Assembly: GCF_900099605.1 (NCBI RefSeq)
Contig: NZ_FNDK01000001.1
Location: forward strand, 1 to 64,000
DNA length: 64,000 nucleotides
Direction: 5' to 3'
Source: Alteribacillus persepolensis
GTDB taxonomy: Bacteria > Bacillota > Bacilli > Bacillales > Marinococcaceae
Below, one piece after another: positions 18,056 to 27,303 of this stretch (position 1 is the first letter of the stretch; each line of letters begins with the position of its first letter). Under the pieces are notes generated by a model. It ran no database searches and was not told where the DNA came from. It saw only the letters and a list, made by a program, of their open reading frames with translations. A program made the translations under genes and the position numbers.

Positions 18056-19063
18056 TCAATTTTTGTCTATGATATGTTTTCTTTCTTCCATCTGCGGCGG
18101 TTCTTCCATCCAGCCGTTTCGGATCATAATTTTAGCACCTTCTTGTGCGTATTCAAACACATCTTTCATGGATACAGTGGTTTTTGCGGCGACATCGGTT
18201 CGTAAACTAAAAGCTGTGCCCAGCGAATTCCCGCCCAGTGAAAAACTGCAAAAAAGACTGATGCAATACATGATAAGCTTATCGGAAAACGGAGCAGCAG
18301 TGGAGCGTGTCACATTGCCGCCAGCAGGAGTTGGTGCTTGAACACTATCTTTTAAAAGTATTGCACTGAATTCCGTAATAAAGCTTTTGGATAATTCCAT
18401 TCCTCTTTTACAATATTTTGATACTTCTGTAGAGTGAGCAGATTGTGCGAAACCAGTTATCATCTGCATACCGGTAACATTAGTTTCAATGGCATGAAAA
18501 ATATGCGCTACTTCAACCGTATTTAATGTGCGTTTGTCGTTAAAAGGGTTCAATCCGCTTAAATACTTTACGTCTTTAACAAATTCTACCGACTGCGGCA
18601 TTGAAACGTAAGGCGGACGAGCCAGCATTCCTTTACGAATCAAGTATTGCGTACATTCGTTATAATATTTTTGTATAATGGCGGTCAAATCTTTGTATAA
18701 CGAAACGACGTCTTCACGTGAACTCATGGTAATATTTAATGTATGCATCCCCATGCCGATTTCTGTCATCAGTCGGAAAAACATAATATCAAAGCCATTC
18801 TCGTATAATTTCGGAACCCCTGTATTCACGTCTTGTGACGTAAAGCCGACGGGAACAGCCGCTCCTTCTTCTTGAAAAAGAATCGCTGTTTTTTCACTGA
18901 AGGAATGAACAACATTATATAGATTTTCCATTATCGTTTTTGCTTCCTTGTCATCCGCTTGTTTAATAAAGTACTCAAGCATCCGCAAAACCATCGTTTC
19001 TTGCTGATACGTCAGCCAAAGTGTACCCAATTCAGATGATGTAAGGGAAGGTTTATCCGGCAT
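18056..19063 (-). CDS. DUF3231 family protein
   Basis: A 335-residue mostly helical protein with two copies of the DUF3231 domain (about residues 5-165 and 175-325), each beginning with a helix resembling SELGTLWLTYQ or NTVEVAHIFHAIE. The family is common in spore-forming Bacillaceae and is thought to adopt a ferritin-like four-helix fold; its function is not established. CAAGGAGGC precedes the ATG at good spacing. No cotranscribed neighbours. Confidence 0.8.
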   Translation of the reverse strand: MPDKPSLTSSELGTLWLTYQQETMVLRMLEYFIKQADDKEAKTIMENLYNVVHSFSEKTAILFQEEGAAVPVGFTSQDVNTGVPKLYENGFDIMFFRLMTEIGMGMHTLNITMSSREDVVSLYKDLTAIIQKYYNECTQYLIRKGMLARPPYVSMPQSVEFVKDVKYLSGLNPFNDKRTLNTVEVAHIFHAIETNVTGMQMITGFAQSAHSTEVSKYCKRGMELSKSFITEFSAILLKDSVQAPTPAGGNVTRSTAAPFSDKLIMYCISLFCSFSLGGNSLGTAFSLRTDVAAKTTVSMKDVFEYAQEGAKIMIRNGWMEEPPQMEERKHIIDKN

Positions 19064-19455
19064 TTGTGTACAGCCTCCTTGTGTCTTGCCTGCTTTATAT
19101 GATTGTAGTTTTCCAAAAGAAAGAAATTTTATGTTGTGCGATCCGATTTTTTTTCATAAGGAATTTGCTGCATGCCGCTGTTCCTTGCGTCCCTGGTGGC
19201 TGCGTACCGTAAAAATGGTCTTTACTTTCTGAAATGTATGGAAAGCTGTTTCATATGACTGCCGGGCACTTTCTTCTTTTGCAGACATCATCGGTCACTT
19301 TGCAGCCCGCTATCACATATAAACATTTCCGTCTGTTAGCGGAACGATATTTTCTTGTAATCAAACCTGTCTGCAAAGCAGCATACATAGGGAAAAGTTA
19401 AAGTGTGTTATCATGTTTTACAGGTTGGAAATATTAACGGAAAGGAGGGGTTCTA
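19064..19455. other. Intergenic region
   Basis: About 390 bases between divergent genes. No coding frame with a ribosome site, no convincing hairpin and no recognisable riboswitch is seen. Confidence 0.4.
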
Positions 19456-20676
19456 TTGGACTGGCTCAAGCAGTACATACAAACACCATTAATTAAAAAA
19501 ATCACCGCTGCTCTTATTCTTGGTGCGGCGGTTGGGTTAATTTTTGGAGAGCGAGCAGCAGTGCTAGAACCAGTAGGAGATTTGTTGCTGCGGCTGCTGC
19601 AATTTATTATCCTGCCGCTTATTTTGTTTACATTAATAGTTGGAGTAAATCAAACGAGCATCAGCCGTTTAGGACGCATGGGCGGGAAAGTATTTATTTA
19701 TTATGTCATCACTTCAGCTCTAGCTATTATGGTAGGCATAGTTGTGGCGCGTTTGTTAAATCCGGGAACACAGATGTCATTGACGGGTGACGAAAGCATG
19801 GAAGTGCCTGAAAATCCGGGCATTGTAGACGTTCTGTTAAGTATTGTTCCGGAAAATATTGCCGCGGCGTTTACGAATATGAATCTGCTTGGTATTATTT
19901 TTACGGCCATCGTCTTTGGAATGGCGATTTCTTATTTGCGTGACAGCGCAGAAAAAACGGAAATAGGTGAAAAATTGTACCGCGCTGCTGATGCATTGAA
20001 TGAAGTGGTGCTTGTCGTGATGAAAGGCGTACTGCAATTCGTTCCTGTTGGTATTTTTGCAATTATTGCTAATGTAGTTGGCAGTCAAGGAACGAATACA
20101 TTGCTGTCTTTAGGGAATTTTATTTTAGTGTTATACGCAGCTTTATTTGTACAGCTGCTCGTTTATGTAGCCATATTACTTCTTATAAAAAAGAGCCCGA
20201 TGCAGTTTTTCCGGGAAGCACGGACACCAATGATTACGGCATTTGTGACGCAAAGCAGCTCAGGGACACTGCCGCTTACGTTACATGCGGCCAATAACCT
20301 AGGCTTAAATAAAAGCTTATATGGGTTTAGTCTTCCGTTTGGTGCAACGATTAATATGGACGGTGCGGCTATACGGATTGCTGTTTCAGCTGTGTTTGCC
20401 GCCAATGTGATTGGCGAACCGCTCAGTTTTGGAGCGCTTTTGCAAGTAGTCATTATCGGAACGCTTGCTTCTGTCGGAACAGCTGGTGTACCGGGCGCAG
20501 GCATCGTGATGATTGCCACCGTATTCACTCAGTTAGGGCTGCCGATGGAAGCGGTAGCTTTATTAGCGGCAGTGGATGTATTAATTGGAATGGGAGCAAC
20601 ATGTTTAAATGTTACCGGAGACTTAATAGGAACAACAGCTATTAATAAGACAGAAACAAATAACGATGAATCATAA
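19456..20676 (+). CDS. Dicarboxylate/amino acid:cation symporter (DAACS family)
   Basis: A 406-residue membrane transporter of the GltP/GltT/DctA family. Family hallmarks are the re-entrant loop serine motif SSSGTLPLT, the following FGATINMDGAA segment, and the second hairpin SVGTAGVPGAG. Eight membrane segments are expected. It imports glutamate, aspartate or C4-dicarboxylates with Na+ or H+; the sequence alone does not decide which. TTG 19456 follows AAAGGAGGGG. It probably has its own promoter, and ydhR follows 55 bases downstream. Confidence 0.9.
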   Translation: MDWLKQYIQTPLIKKITAALILGAAVGLIFGERAAVLEPVGDLLLRLLQFIILPLILFTLIVGVNQTSISRLGRMGGKVFIYYVITSALAIMVGIVVARLLNPGTQMSLTGDESMEVPENPGIVDVLLSIVPENIAAAFTNMNLLGIIFTAIVFGMAISYLRDSAEKTEIGEKLYRAADALNEVVLVVMKGVLQFVPVGIFAIIANVVGSQGTNTLLSLGNFILVLYAALFVQLLVYVAILLLIKKSPMQFFREARTPMITAFVTQSSSGTLPLTLHAANNLGLNKSLYGFSLPFGATINMDGAAIRIAVSAVFAANVIGEPLSFGALLQVVIIGTLASVGTAGVPGAGIVMIATVFTQLGLPMEAVALLAAVDVLIGMGATCLNVTGDLIGTTAINKTETNNDES

Positions 20677-20731
20677 AACAATGGAAAATATGTGTTCAGC
20701 CGTTTATCATGAGTGCAAAGGAGGAGACAAT

Positions 20732-21037
20732 ATGGCTTATGTACTGCAAGTAGATTTTGACATGGAAGGCCCGTTTGGAGAAGAGATGGCAGAAAGTTTT
20801 GAAGGACTGGCACAGAGCATTAATGAAGAAGACGGGTTTATTTGGAAAATCTGGACAGAAGATGAAGAAACTAAGCAAGCAGGTGGAATTTATTTGTTTG
20901 ACACAAAGGCACATGCTAAAAAGTATTTGGACATGCACACCGCACGGCTGAAAGAGTTTGGGATTGAACCGGTGCGAGCGAAAATTTTTCAAGTGAACGA
21001 TGCACTGACAAACATCAACCACGGTCCTGTGAAGTAA
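20732..21037 (+). CDS. ydhR: YdhR-family putative monooxygenase
   Basis: A 101-residue small ferredoxin-like (dimeric alpha-beta barrel) protein closely resembling E. coli YdhR: LQVDFDMEGPFGEEMAE, DGFIWKIWTEDEET, AGGIYLFDTKAHAKKYL, HTARLKEFGI. The family is related to antibiotic-biosynthesis monooxygenases; YdhR's substrate is unknown. ATG 20732 follows AAAGGAGGAGA. It is probably cotranscribed with the symporter. Confidence 0.85.
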   Translation: MAYVLQVDFDMEGPFGEEMAESFEGLAQSINEEDGFIWKIWTEDEETKQAGGIYLFDTKAHAKKYLDMHTARLKEFGIEPVRAKIFQVNDALTNINHGPVK

Positions 21038-21094
21038 AGAAAAAGCAGGCCTGGAATTGTTGAAAAACCAGGCTGACTTTGTCATAAGAACAGC

Positions 21095-21131
21095 GGCTGT
21101 TAAAAGGGTGTTCCCTTTTAACAGCCTTTTC
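21095..21131. terminator. Bidirectional rho-independent terminator
   Basis: A 14-bp perfect stem (GGCTGTTAAAAGGG at 21095-21108, CCCTTTTAACAGCC at 21113-21126) with a 4-base loop and TTTTC. It lies between ydhR and the convergent splB. Confidence 0.9.
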
Positions 21132-21139
21132 TATGTCTG

Positions 21140-22168
21140 CTACGTAAAGTATTCCAATGATGCTTGCGGAAAAAACTCATTCATGGAAGCCTCTAACGTT
21201 TGTTTCATCTCGTTTTGTTCGTCTTTGGAGTAGACATACTTATAAATTCCATACCGTCCCCATTTCATTTTACGCTTTGACTCATCTAGTTCAAGCTTTG
21301 TCATTGGATAGTTTTTTTGAATAACACGTTTGGCCGGCTTTGTAAAACGATGCTGAATAAATTCAAACGTTACATTTTTTTTAGCTGCATCAGGAAGGCT
21401 GGCTTCTAATTTTTCAAACATATCATGATAGCCTTCTCTCCAGCCTTCGTGCAAATAGATCGGAGCGACGATAAAACCAAGTGGATACCCTGCTTGTGCA
21501 ACTTTAGCTGCTGCTTCGATTCGGTCTTTTAAGGGAGAGGTTCCTGGTTCAAAATATTTAATAACATAATCGGCATTAATGCTGAAGCGAAAACGCGTTT
21601 TGCCGTTGTGTCTGGCATCCAGCAAGTGATCAACGTGGGCAAATTTTGTTACAAAGCGTAGTTTGCCGTATTTGGATTTTCCGAAATATTCAATGGCGTG
21701 TTTTAACGTATGGGTCAAATGATCAATACCGACGATGTCTGATGTACAGGAAGCTTCAAAGCGGGTAATGTCAGGGGCACGTTCTGACATGTATTTCTCA
21801 GCACTTTCAAAAATATCTTCGAGGTTGACGTATGTGCGGATGTAGGGTTTGCTTCCCATCGTTGTCTGCAAGTAACAATAATGACAATGCCCCATGCAGC
21901 CTGTTGCAAAGGGTATCGCATATTCAGCAGAAGGTTTGGATGTGTCAAACTTCAGCGTTTTTCTCAAGCCCAATACAAGCGTAGATTTCGCCATGCGGTA
22001 ACGCTGAAAATCATTTTCTCCTGGAAGGTTTCTTATATGATTGTGTGAAGTGGTCTCTCGTATTTCAATGCCCATGTTTTCAAACTTGTTGACGAGCTGT
22101 TTGCCAAGTGAATAGTCAAGTGCGCGCGGCTCCACATACACTAACTGCGGAACGAATGGTTTAACCAA
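21140..22168 (-). CDS. splB: Spore photoproduct lyase (radical SAM)
   Basis: A 342-residue enzyme that directly reverses the thymine dimer spore photoproduct in UV-damaged spore DNA during germination. The radical SAM cluster motif CMGHCHYC gives Cys91, Cys95 and Cys98, and the radical-transfer Cys141 lies in EASCTSD, the same numbering as B. subtilis SplB. TTG 22168 is chosen: it gives LVKPFVPQLVYVEPRALDY, matching the family N-terminus and length. It overlaps the end of splA by eight bases, so translation is coupled. Confidence 0.97.
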   Translation of the reverse strand: MVKPFVPQLVYVEPRALDYSLGKQLVNKFENMGIEIRETTSHNHIRNLPGENDFQRYRMAKSTLVLGLRKTLKFDTSKPSAEYAIPFATGCMGHCHYCYLQTTMGSKPYIRTYVNLEDIFESAEKYMSERAPDITRFEASCTSDIVGIDHLTHTLKHAIEYFGKSKYGKLRFVTKFAHVDHLLDARHNGKTRFRFSINADYVIKYFEPGTSPLKDRIEAAAKVAQAGYPLGFIVAPIYLHEGWREGYHDMFEKLEASLPDAAKKNVTFEFIQHRFTKPAKRVIQKNYPMTKLELDESKRKMKWGRYGIYKYVYSKDEQNEMKQTLEASMNEFFPQASLEYFT

Positions 22169-22418
22169 GAATATCCCCGCCTTCTGCGGAGCCAAAATAG
22201 TACTCATAGGCTTGCTCTGCTTCTTCTTCGGTACGATATATTGCTATATCATCTGTTAATGGGTAATACGTTTCGTATAAAAACAAAGCAAGCTCTTTTG
22301 GATGGTCCGGGTTGTTGACCACTGCTGCTTCTTGTACATGGAGTACATCTTGAGTATGCGGATTACGATACATCACATATACGACATCACCTGGCTGGTA
22401 TGATTCTTGAACACTCAT
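22161..22418 (-). CDS. splA: SplA, regulator of the spl operon
   Basis: An 85-residue protein matching SplA: YQPGDVVYVMYRNPHTQDV, ELALFLYETYYPLTDD, then an EEAEQAYEYYFG tail. In B. subtilis SplA is a TRAP-like negative regulator of splAB. TAGGTGAGGGC precedes the ATG. It is cotranscribed with the overlapping splB. Confidence 0.9.
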   Translation of the reverse strand: MSVQESYQPGDVVYVMYRNPHTQDVLHVQEAAVVNNPDHPKELALFLYETYYPLTDDIAIYRTEEEAEQAYEYYFGSAEGGDILG

Positions 22419-22449
22419 GCCCTCACCTACTTCTTTAAAGATTTACACT

Positions 22450-22478
22450 TAGTATGTTTGAATAAGAGAAAAAGATGT
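22450..22478 (-). promoter_or_regulatory. SigG/SigF-type promoter of splAB
   Basis: On the minus strand, CATACTA (complement of 22450-22456) matches the forespore -10 consensus. ACATC lies 17 bases upstream as an imperfect -35. In B. subtilis splAB is SigG dependent. Confidence 0.6.
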
Positions 22479-22597
22479 GTAGCAGAGATTTTTTGATGAA
22501 TCAATCATAAAGCAAATGTCATAGAACTGCCGGTTGATGGAGTTCTTCTGGACTGCATGTTAAGATATGGTAGGAGTGTGAATATGGAGGGAAAACC

Positions 22598-23755
22598 ATG
22601 GACTATATAATGGACTACATATACAATGCTTGGGATTGGTTTTTACATTTGCCATGGGTAGATATTGGTATTGCTGTTGTTATCTTTTTACTGTTTTTTG
22701 TGTTTCGTAAGCTGTTTACGACATATATTTTTAAAATTATTATGCGGTTTGCCAAAAAATCGCCGACTGATCTTTTTACGAATCTGCTGGTAGCTTTTGA
22801 AAAACCAATTCGCTTTTTCATCGGTATATTAGGGATTTATCTTGCGATTTTGTATTTGCCGATACCGCGTGAAGATCTAGGTGTTATACATACGATTTAT
22901 CGTTCGGTTATTAGTATTTGTATCGGCTGGGGACTCTTCAATTACGTCTCCGCTTCATCGACGATTTATGATCGAATTTCGAGAAAAATAGAAGACGGCG
23001 CAGACAGCATGTTAATTCCGTTTTTATCAAAGCTTTTGCGGTTTATTATCGTAGCACTCACGATTACAGTGATTGCGTATGAGTGGAATTATGATATCAA
23101 TGGTTTTATTGCTGGTTTAGGCTTGGGGGGACTGGCTTTTGCACTGGCTGCCCAAGACACGTTAAGCAACTTCTTCGGCGGTGTGATTATTGTAACAGAA
23201 CGGCCATTTAAAAATGGTGACTGGATTCAAACACCCACGGTGGAAGGGATTGTAGAAGACATATCTTTTCGCAGTACGAAAGTGCGGACATTTGAAGATT
23301 CGCTTGTCACTGTTCCAAATCGTACATTGGCGCATGAAGCTATCACAAACTGGTCGGAGATGGACAAACGTTTAATTAGTTTTACCATCGGAGTAGAGTA
23401 TAAAACATCGCGGGAAAAATTAGAACGTGTTGTGCAGCGTATTGAAGACATGCTTTATAATGATGAAGACATCGATAAGGAATTAATTATTGTAAGGCTT
23501 GATGAATTGGCAGCGTCGTCGTATGATATCTTTTTATACTTTTTCACGAAGACAACCGCTTGGGTCGAGTGGTATAACGTCAAACAGCAAATGATTTTAG
23601 AAGTCATACGCATTCTGGAAGAAGAGGATGTTCAAGTGGCATTTCCATCACGTTCTTTGTACATGGAAAAGAATGCAGCACCGTTTAAGGAGGCGCTTGG
23701 GGAACGGCCGCTCTCAGATGATGCAGCCAAGTCAAAAATAGATACAGAATCGTAA
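22598..23755 (+). CDS. MscS-family mechanosensitive channel
   Basis: A 385-residue small-conductance channel-type membrane protein with N-terminal helices (about 20-45, 70-90, 105-120, 145-160) and a pore helix with alternating Gly/Ala (GFIAGLGLGGLAFALAAQDTLSNFFGG). The beta domain includes RPFKNGDWIQ and VEDISFRSTKVRTFEDSLVTVPN, and an alpha-beta C-terminal domain follows. It releases solutes on hypo-osmotic shock. It resembles B. subtilis YhdY. A second MscS protein is encoded at 35893. GGAGGGAAAACC precedes the ATG. Confidence 0.9.
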   Translation: MDYIMDYIYNAWDWFLHLPWVDIGIAVVIFLLFFVFRKLFTTYIFKIIMRFAKKSPTDLFTNLLVAFEKPIRFFIGILGIYLAILYLPIPREDLGVIHTIYRSVISICIGWGLFNYVSASSTIYDRISRKIEDGADSMLIPFLSKLLRFIIVALTITVIAYEWNYDINGFIAGLGLGGLAFALAAQDTLSNFFGGVIIVTERPFKNGDWIQTPTVEGIVEDISFRSTKVRTFEDSLVTVPNRTLAHEAITNWSEMDKRLISFTIGVEYKTSREKLERVVQRIEDMLYNDEDIDKELIIVRLDELAASSYDIFLYFFTKTTAWVEWYNVKQQMILEVIRILEEEDVQVAFPSRSLYMEKNAAPFKEALGERPLSDDAAKSKIDTES

Positions 23756-23859
23756 CATTCCTGGCTTGAAAACGGGTAGAAATGGAAGCTTTTCCTATTC
23801 TATAATGAGAAAAGTAAAAAAGGCAGTCTACTTATTCTCATATAAAAGGAGAAGATGAC

Positions 23860-24252
23860 ATGGAACAACAAGAAACGTTTTCGTTGTTCAAAAGCTTATC
23901 CGTACACAAAGTATTAGAGCTGGTTCATTTGTTAGAAATATATAAAAGTGATGTTTTTGTGGAAAAAAAGCAAGTAATGGCAAGTGGCAAAAGTGTCCTT
24001 GGGATGATGTCGGTGTTTACGACAATCCGCATTGGTGATGAGATTACGATGTGGGCAAAAGGAGAAGATGCAGCCCAAGTATGCGCGGCTGTCCGTACTT
24101 TTCTAGAAGATTATCATACGATGGATACGGAGTTAGGTTTTTGGGAAGAAGAAGGCGTGGAAACAGTAGAAAAAGCGATGACAGGATCATTAAACCAATG
24201 GTCGCCCAACATCCGGCACGTTGCTAAGTCATATTTAAAAACAACACGATAA
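23860..24252 (+). CDS. HPr-like domain protein of unknown function
   Basis: A 130-residue protein. Its residues 10-85 can be threaded on HPr/Crh: His16 sits where the phosphorylatable His15 of HPr is, and SVLGMMSV with Ser45 matches the Ser46 regulatory segment. IGDEITMWAKGEDA matches the HPr strand ending GxDE. The Arg-Pro after the catalytic His is missing, so PEP-dependent phosphotransfer is doubtful. The C-terminal 45 residues are extra. It stands alone with its own strong terminator. Function is unknown; a regulatory HPr relative is inferred. Confidence 0.65.
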   Translation: MEQQETFSLFKSLSVHKVLELVHLLEIYKSDVFVEKKQVMASGKSVLGMMSVFTTIRIGDEITMWAKGEDAAQVCAAVRTFLEDYHTMDTELGFWEEEGVETVEKAMTGSLNQWSPNIRHVAKSYLKTTR

Positions 24253-24263
24253 ACATAAGAGAG

Positions 24264-24308
24264 AAGCTGTTTCAACAAAGGTATTTTTATCGTTGAAACA
24301 GCTTTTTG
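24264..24308 (+). terminator. Rho-independent terminator
   Basis: AAGCTGTTTCAAC and GTTGAAACAGCTT form a 13-bp perfect stem followed by TTT. Confidence 0.9.
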
Positions 24309-24380
24309 TATTAAGAGAAGATATACGTGTTTATTGTATCTCAAATGTTTCAAAGCGATGGAGCGGAAAGTAGCAGTGTG

Positions 24381-25271
24381 TCATTGGTCACTGGTGCTGG
24401 TGTCAGCGTTTTTTGTTAGAAAAGATAAAAACAACCGATTTGCCTTAGAGAGAGGCAAGTCTTTTTTATGGGCAATGCCAAGTGTTATCACAATAGGAGG
24501 GTCAAACGGAATAGCTGTTACATCTTCATCTTTGGAAACAACCATATTCAAAAACACTGAAACACCAAAATTTTTCGCAGTTAATGATTTTGCCATCGCA
24601 ATTTGGTTGGTTTCAAACGCGATAGAAAGGTCTTTTTTTGTGGATGCACCGACTTGTTCAATGATACGGCGGTGATAGTAACCTCCCTTAAATACAATGA
24701 GCTTTTCATCTGCCAGCTGTTCAATGGATACAGCCTGATGTGCTGCCAGCGGATGAGAAGGAGAGACGACAAGCATTAATGATTCCTGTAAAAATGGATG
24801 AATGTCTAGATTGTTTGATACATCATCCACTACCACGGTGCCCATCTCCAGTCGTCCTTCAAGAATATCTCGTTCGATTTCTGTTGTGCCAGCTTCATAA
24901 ATGTCAATGTCAATATCAGGATACTTTTCTTGAAACTGTGCTAATTTCTCTGGGAAGTAGTAGGAGCCAGACATCGAAGGAATACCAACTTGTACGGTGC
25001 CGCAAATACCTTCTTTCATATCGTGCAGTTCCTTTTTGGCTTGCTGTATTTTTTGTTGAATATCGATGGCGTGCTGTTTTAGCACGCGTCCTTCCATCGT
25101 TAAACGCACATGACGTTTTTCACGAATAAACAGCGGCAGTCCCACTTCGTTTTCCAGCTGCTGGATTGCTTTTGTGATGGCTGGCTGAGCAATCCGCAGC
25201 TTTCTAGCAGCTTTTGTAAAACTATATGTGTCGCATACTGTTAAAAAATATGTCAACTGTCGCAAATCCAT
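24381..25271 (-). CDS. LysR-family transcriptional regulator
   Basis: A 296-residue LysR regulator. The N-terminal winged helix (LRQLTYFLTVCDTYSFTKAARKL, IAQPAITKAIQQLENEVG) is typical, followed by a periplasmic-binding-like effector domain from about residue 90. ATG 25271 is preferred over the adjoining TTG; GAAAGGAAG is upstream. It is divergent from an MFS transporter gene across 120 AT-rich bases, the classic arrangement in which the LysR protein controls its neighbour. It resembles the YybE/YybF-type pair of Bacillus. Confidence 0.9.
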   Translation of the reverse strand: MDLRQLTYFLTVCDTYSFTKAARKLRIAQPAITKAIQQLENEVGLPLFIREKRHVRLTMEGRVLKQHAIDIQQKIQQAKKELHDMKEGICGTVQVGIPSMSGSYYFPEKLAQFQEKYPDIDIDIYEAGTTEIERDILEGRLEMGTVVVDDVSNNLDIHPFLQESLMLVVSPSHPLAAHQAVSIEQLADEKLIVFKGGYYHRRIIEQVGASTKKDLSIAFETNQIAMAKSLTAKNFGVSVFLNMVVSKDEDVTAIPFDPPIVITLGIAHKKDLPLSKANRLFLSFLTKNADTSTSDQ

Positions 25272-25391
25272 CAAAAGCTTCCTTTCTATAATAAAAAGTT
25301 ATGGTTTCTATATTTATTATATATTTTATTTATCATAAAGACAGTGCTAGCATAGAAGTCGGACACATCAACAGAGAAAGAAGGCAGGAAG

Positions 25392-26606
25392 ATGATTGAT
25401 GTAAAGACGAAAGAATTTTGGAAAGCAACAACTGCCTTAGGAGCAGCTTCATTTCTTATTTTTGCTAACATGTATTTTCCACAGCCGCTTCTGCCGCTCT
25501 TCACCGAAGAATTTGCAATTTCAGAAGCAGCATCGAGTTTAATCATTTCGGTAGCGCTATTTGTGTTAGGAATTAGTTTTTTCATCTACACAGCACTCTC
25601 AGATGCTTTTGGAAGACGAAGCATTATCTTTATAGCAATGGCACTTGGCACCATTGGGACACTTGCTATTAGTGCAGCACCCTCATTTGGGTGGCTGCTT
25701 GCAGCTCGGATTTTTCAAGCGGCCGCGCTTGCTGGCATTCCTGTTGCAGCGATGGCGTATATTAGCGAAGAGTACAAAAAGAAAGCGATGGCAGCAGCGA
25801 TTGGGATTTATATCAGCTGTAACAGTGTCGGCGGCATGGGAGGGCGTGTGTTAAGCGGTGTGCTGACAGACCTTTGGAATTGGCGGATAGCTTTTGTTGT
25901 GATGGCTGTCTGCAGTTTCCTTTTGTTTGTATTGGTGTATATCCTTCTGCCGAAATCCCAACAATTTACGGCTCGTCCCTTTCAATTACGGGAAGTGCTG
26001 CACGATAACAAAGATCACTTGAAAAATCCTGTCATGCGGTATGCTTATATCATTGGCGGCCTGCATTTCCTTGTGTTTATCGGCATATTCAATTTCATTA
26101 CCTATTACTTAAGTGGTGACCCATTTTTTGTTTCAACAGCAGTGCTTGGTTTGTTGTTTCTTACCTATGGAGCTGGAACGGTCAGCTCAACGTTAGCCGG
26201 AAAGGCCGCGCAAATATGGAAGCAGACATCTGCGGTATTTATCGGTGTCGCCCTCATGGTGTTAGCAGTTGTTTTGACGCTTATACCTTCCTTTCCTGTC
26301 ATCATTGGTGCGCTGTTAATATTAAGTTTTGGCTTCTTTTTTGCCCATTCAACGTCTAGTGCCTGGGTGACAAGGCACGCTGATAAGGCCAAAGCAAGTG
26401 CATCTGGCCTGTATTTAACCTCTTATTATTTAGGAGGAAGCTTAGGAAGCCTGTATTATGGCTGGCTGTGGCCTGCTTTTGGGTGGTTTGGAATGGTAAG
26501 CGGCTCTCTGTTGGTACTTGTTATAACTTACTTATGCACAAAGAAACTGGCAGTGATGGAAGAAAGTGAGCTGCACAGCAGTACAATCGTTCGCCAAAGT
26601 GTGTAG
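25392..26606 (+). CDS. MFS transporter (YnfM/YybF-like)
   Basis: A 404-residue, 12-helix major facilitator. LSDAFGRRSIIFIAMALG matches the loop 2-3 motif and ARIFQAAALAGIPVAAMAYISEEY the motif around helix 4-5 of the YnfM-like exporters. The MYFPQPLLPLFTEEF start is typical of this group. The substrate is unknown; drug or metabolite efflux is likely. It is probably controlled by the divergent LysR protein. ATG 25392 has GAAGGCAGGAAG directly before it. Confidence 0.88.
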   Translation: MIDVKTKEFWKATTALGAASFLIFANMYFPQPLLPLFTEEFAISEAASSLIISVALFVLGISFFIYTALSDAFGRRSIIFIAMALGTIGTLAISAAPSFGWLLAARIFQAAALAGIPVAAMAYISEEYKKKAMAAAIGIYISCNSVGGMGGRVLSGVLTDLWNWRIAFVVMAVCSFLLFVLVYILLPKSQQFTARPFQLREVLHDNKDHLKNPVMRYAYIIGGLHFLVFIGIFNFITYYLSGDPFFVSTAVLGLLFLTYGAGTVSSTLAGKAAQIWKQTSAVFIGVALMVLAVVLTLIPSFPVIIGALLILSFGFFFAHSTSSAWVTRHADKAKASASGLYLTSYYLGGSLGSLYYGWLWPAFGWFGMVSGSLLVLVITYLCTKKLAVMEESELHSSTIVRQSV

Positions 26607-26694
26607 TTTGTGTAAAAGAAATGTGTAAAACATTCTTGACCGTGGTAATAGATTATTAACAATCTACTTTTAAACCAATGGAGGACGATAACAC

Positions 26695-27267
26695 GTGCGG
26701 CGTATAAGGTTCTTTTTCGTTTTCACGATGGCGGTTGTTTTAGGAGCGTGTCAAGAGGAGGCGAATATAACAGAGCAGTCCACACAGCCATCATTTGAAA
26801 AAACAGAGGCAGCTGTTGTCCAAAAAGAAGAAAATAGTGGTGTGAAGAGTGCGGTGGCGCCGGGAATGGAAATATCTGCAGTTCTTGATGAATTGCTGCA
26901 AACAAACAAGAAAGCTGTGGATGACTCATTCATAGGCAAGCAGAAACAAGAGCTTATAAAAAAATTCGGACAGCCGGATGAAACAGGCTGGTTTCAAGGT
27001 GGAGAATACGTGAAATATGACCAAGCAGCATACTTTTTAAAGCCGCAGTCAAACCAAATTCATTCCATGGCAGTAGAGATAAACGAGCATAATCATTTCC
27101 AAACAGAGAACAAAGAACAACTATTGGGAAAAGCGAGTGAGGCTTACTGGAACGAGATGAATAATCTATGGACGGAAGTCTATAAATTAAGCGACGGAAA
27201 GTTAATATTAGAGAAAAAATCGAAACAAGCAGAACAGCCTGTATATATATGGCTGGAACACGATTAA
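26695..27267 (+). CDS. Lipoprotein of unknown function
   Basis: A 190-residue lipoprotein: signal peptide with lipobox LGAC (Cys19), then a Glu/Ser/Thr-rich linker to about residue 70. A globular domain contains FIGKQKQELIKKFGQPDETGW, which looks like the repeat of DUF4309/SmpA-like proteins (a helix followed by FGxPD). GTG 26695 follows GGAGGACGATAACAC. Exposed at the cell surface; role unknown. Confidence 0.72.
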   Translation: MRRIRFFFVFTMAVVLGACQEEANITEQSTQPSFEKTEAAVVQKEENSGVKSAVAPGMEISAVLDELLQTNKKAVDDSFIGKQKQELIKKFGQPDETGWFQGGEYVKYDQAAYFLKPQSNQIHSMAVEINEHNHFQTENKEQLLGKASEAYWNEMNNLWTEVYKLSDGKLILEKKSKQAEQPVYIWLEHD

Positions 27268-27303
27268 AAGCACCTCTGGAGCTAATCCAGGGGTGCTTTT
27301 GCG
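27266..27303 (+). terminator. Rho-independent terminator
   Basis: AAAAGCACCTCTGGA and TCCAGGGGTGCTTTT pair with a 5-base loop. Confidence 0.88.

Noticed and set aside
19837-20528. Minus-strand frames inside the symporter gene
   Set aside because: Shadow frames of a well-supported coding region.
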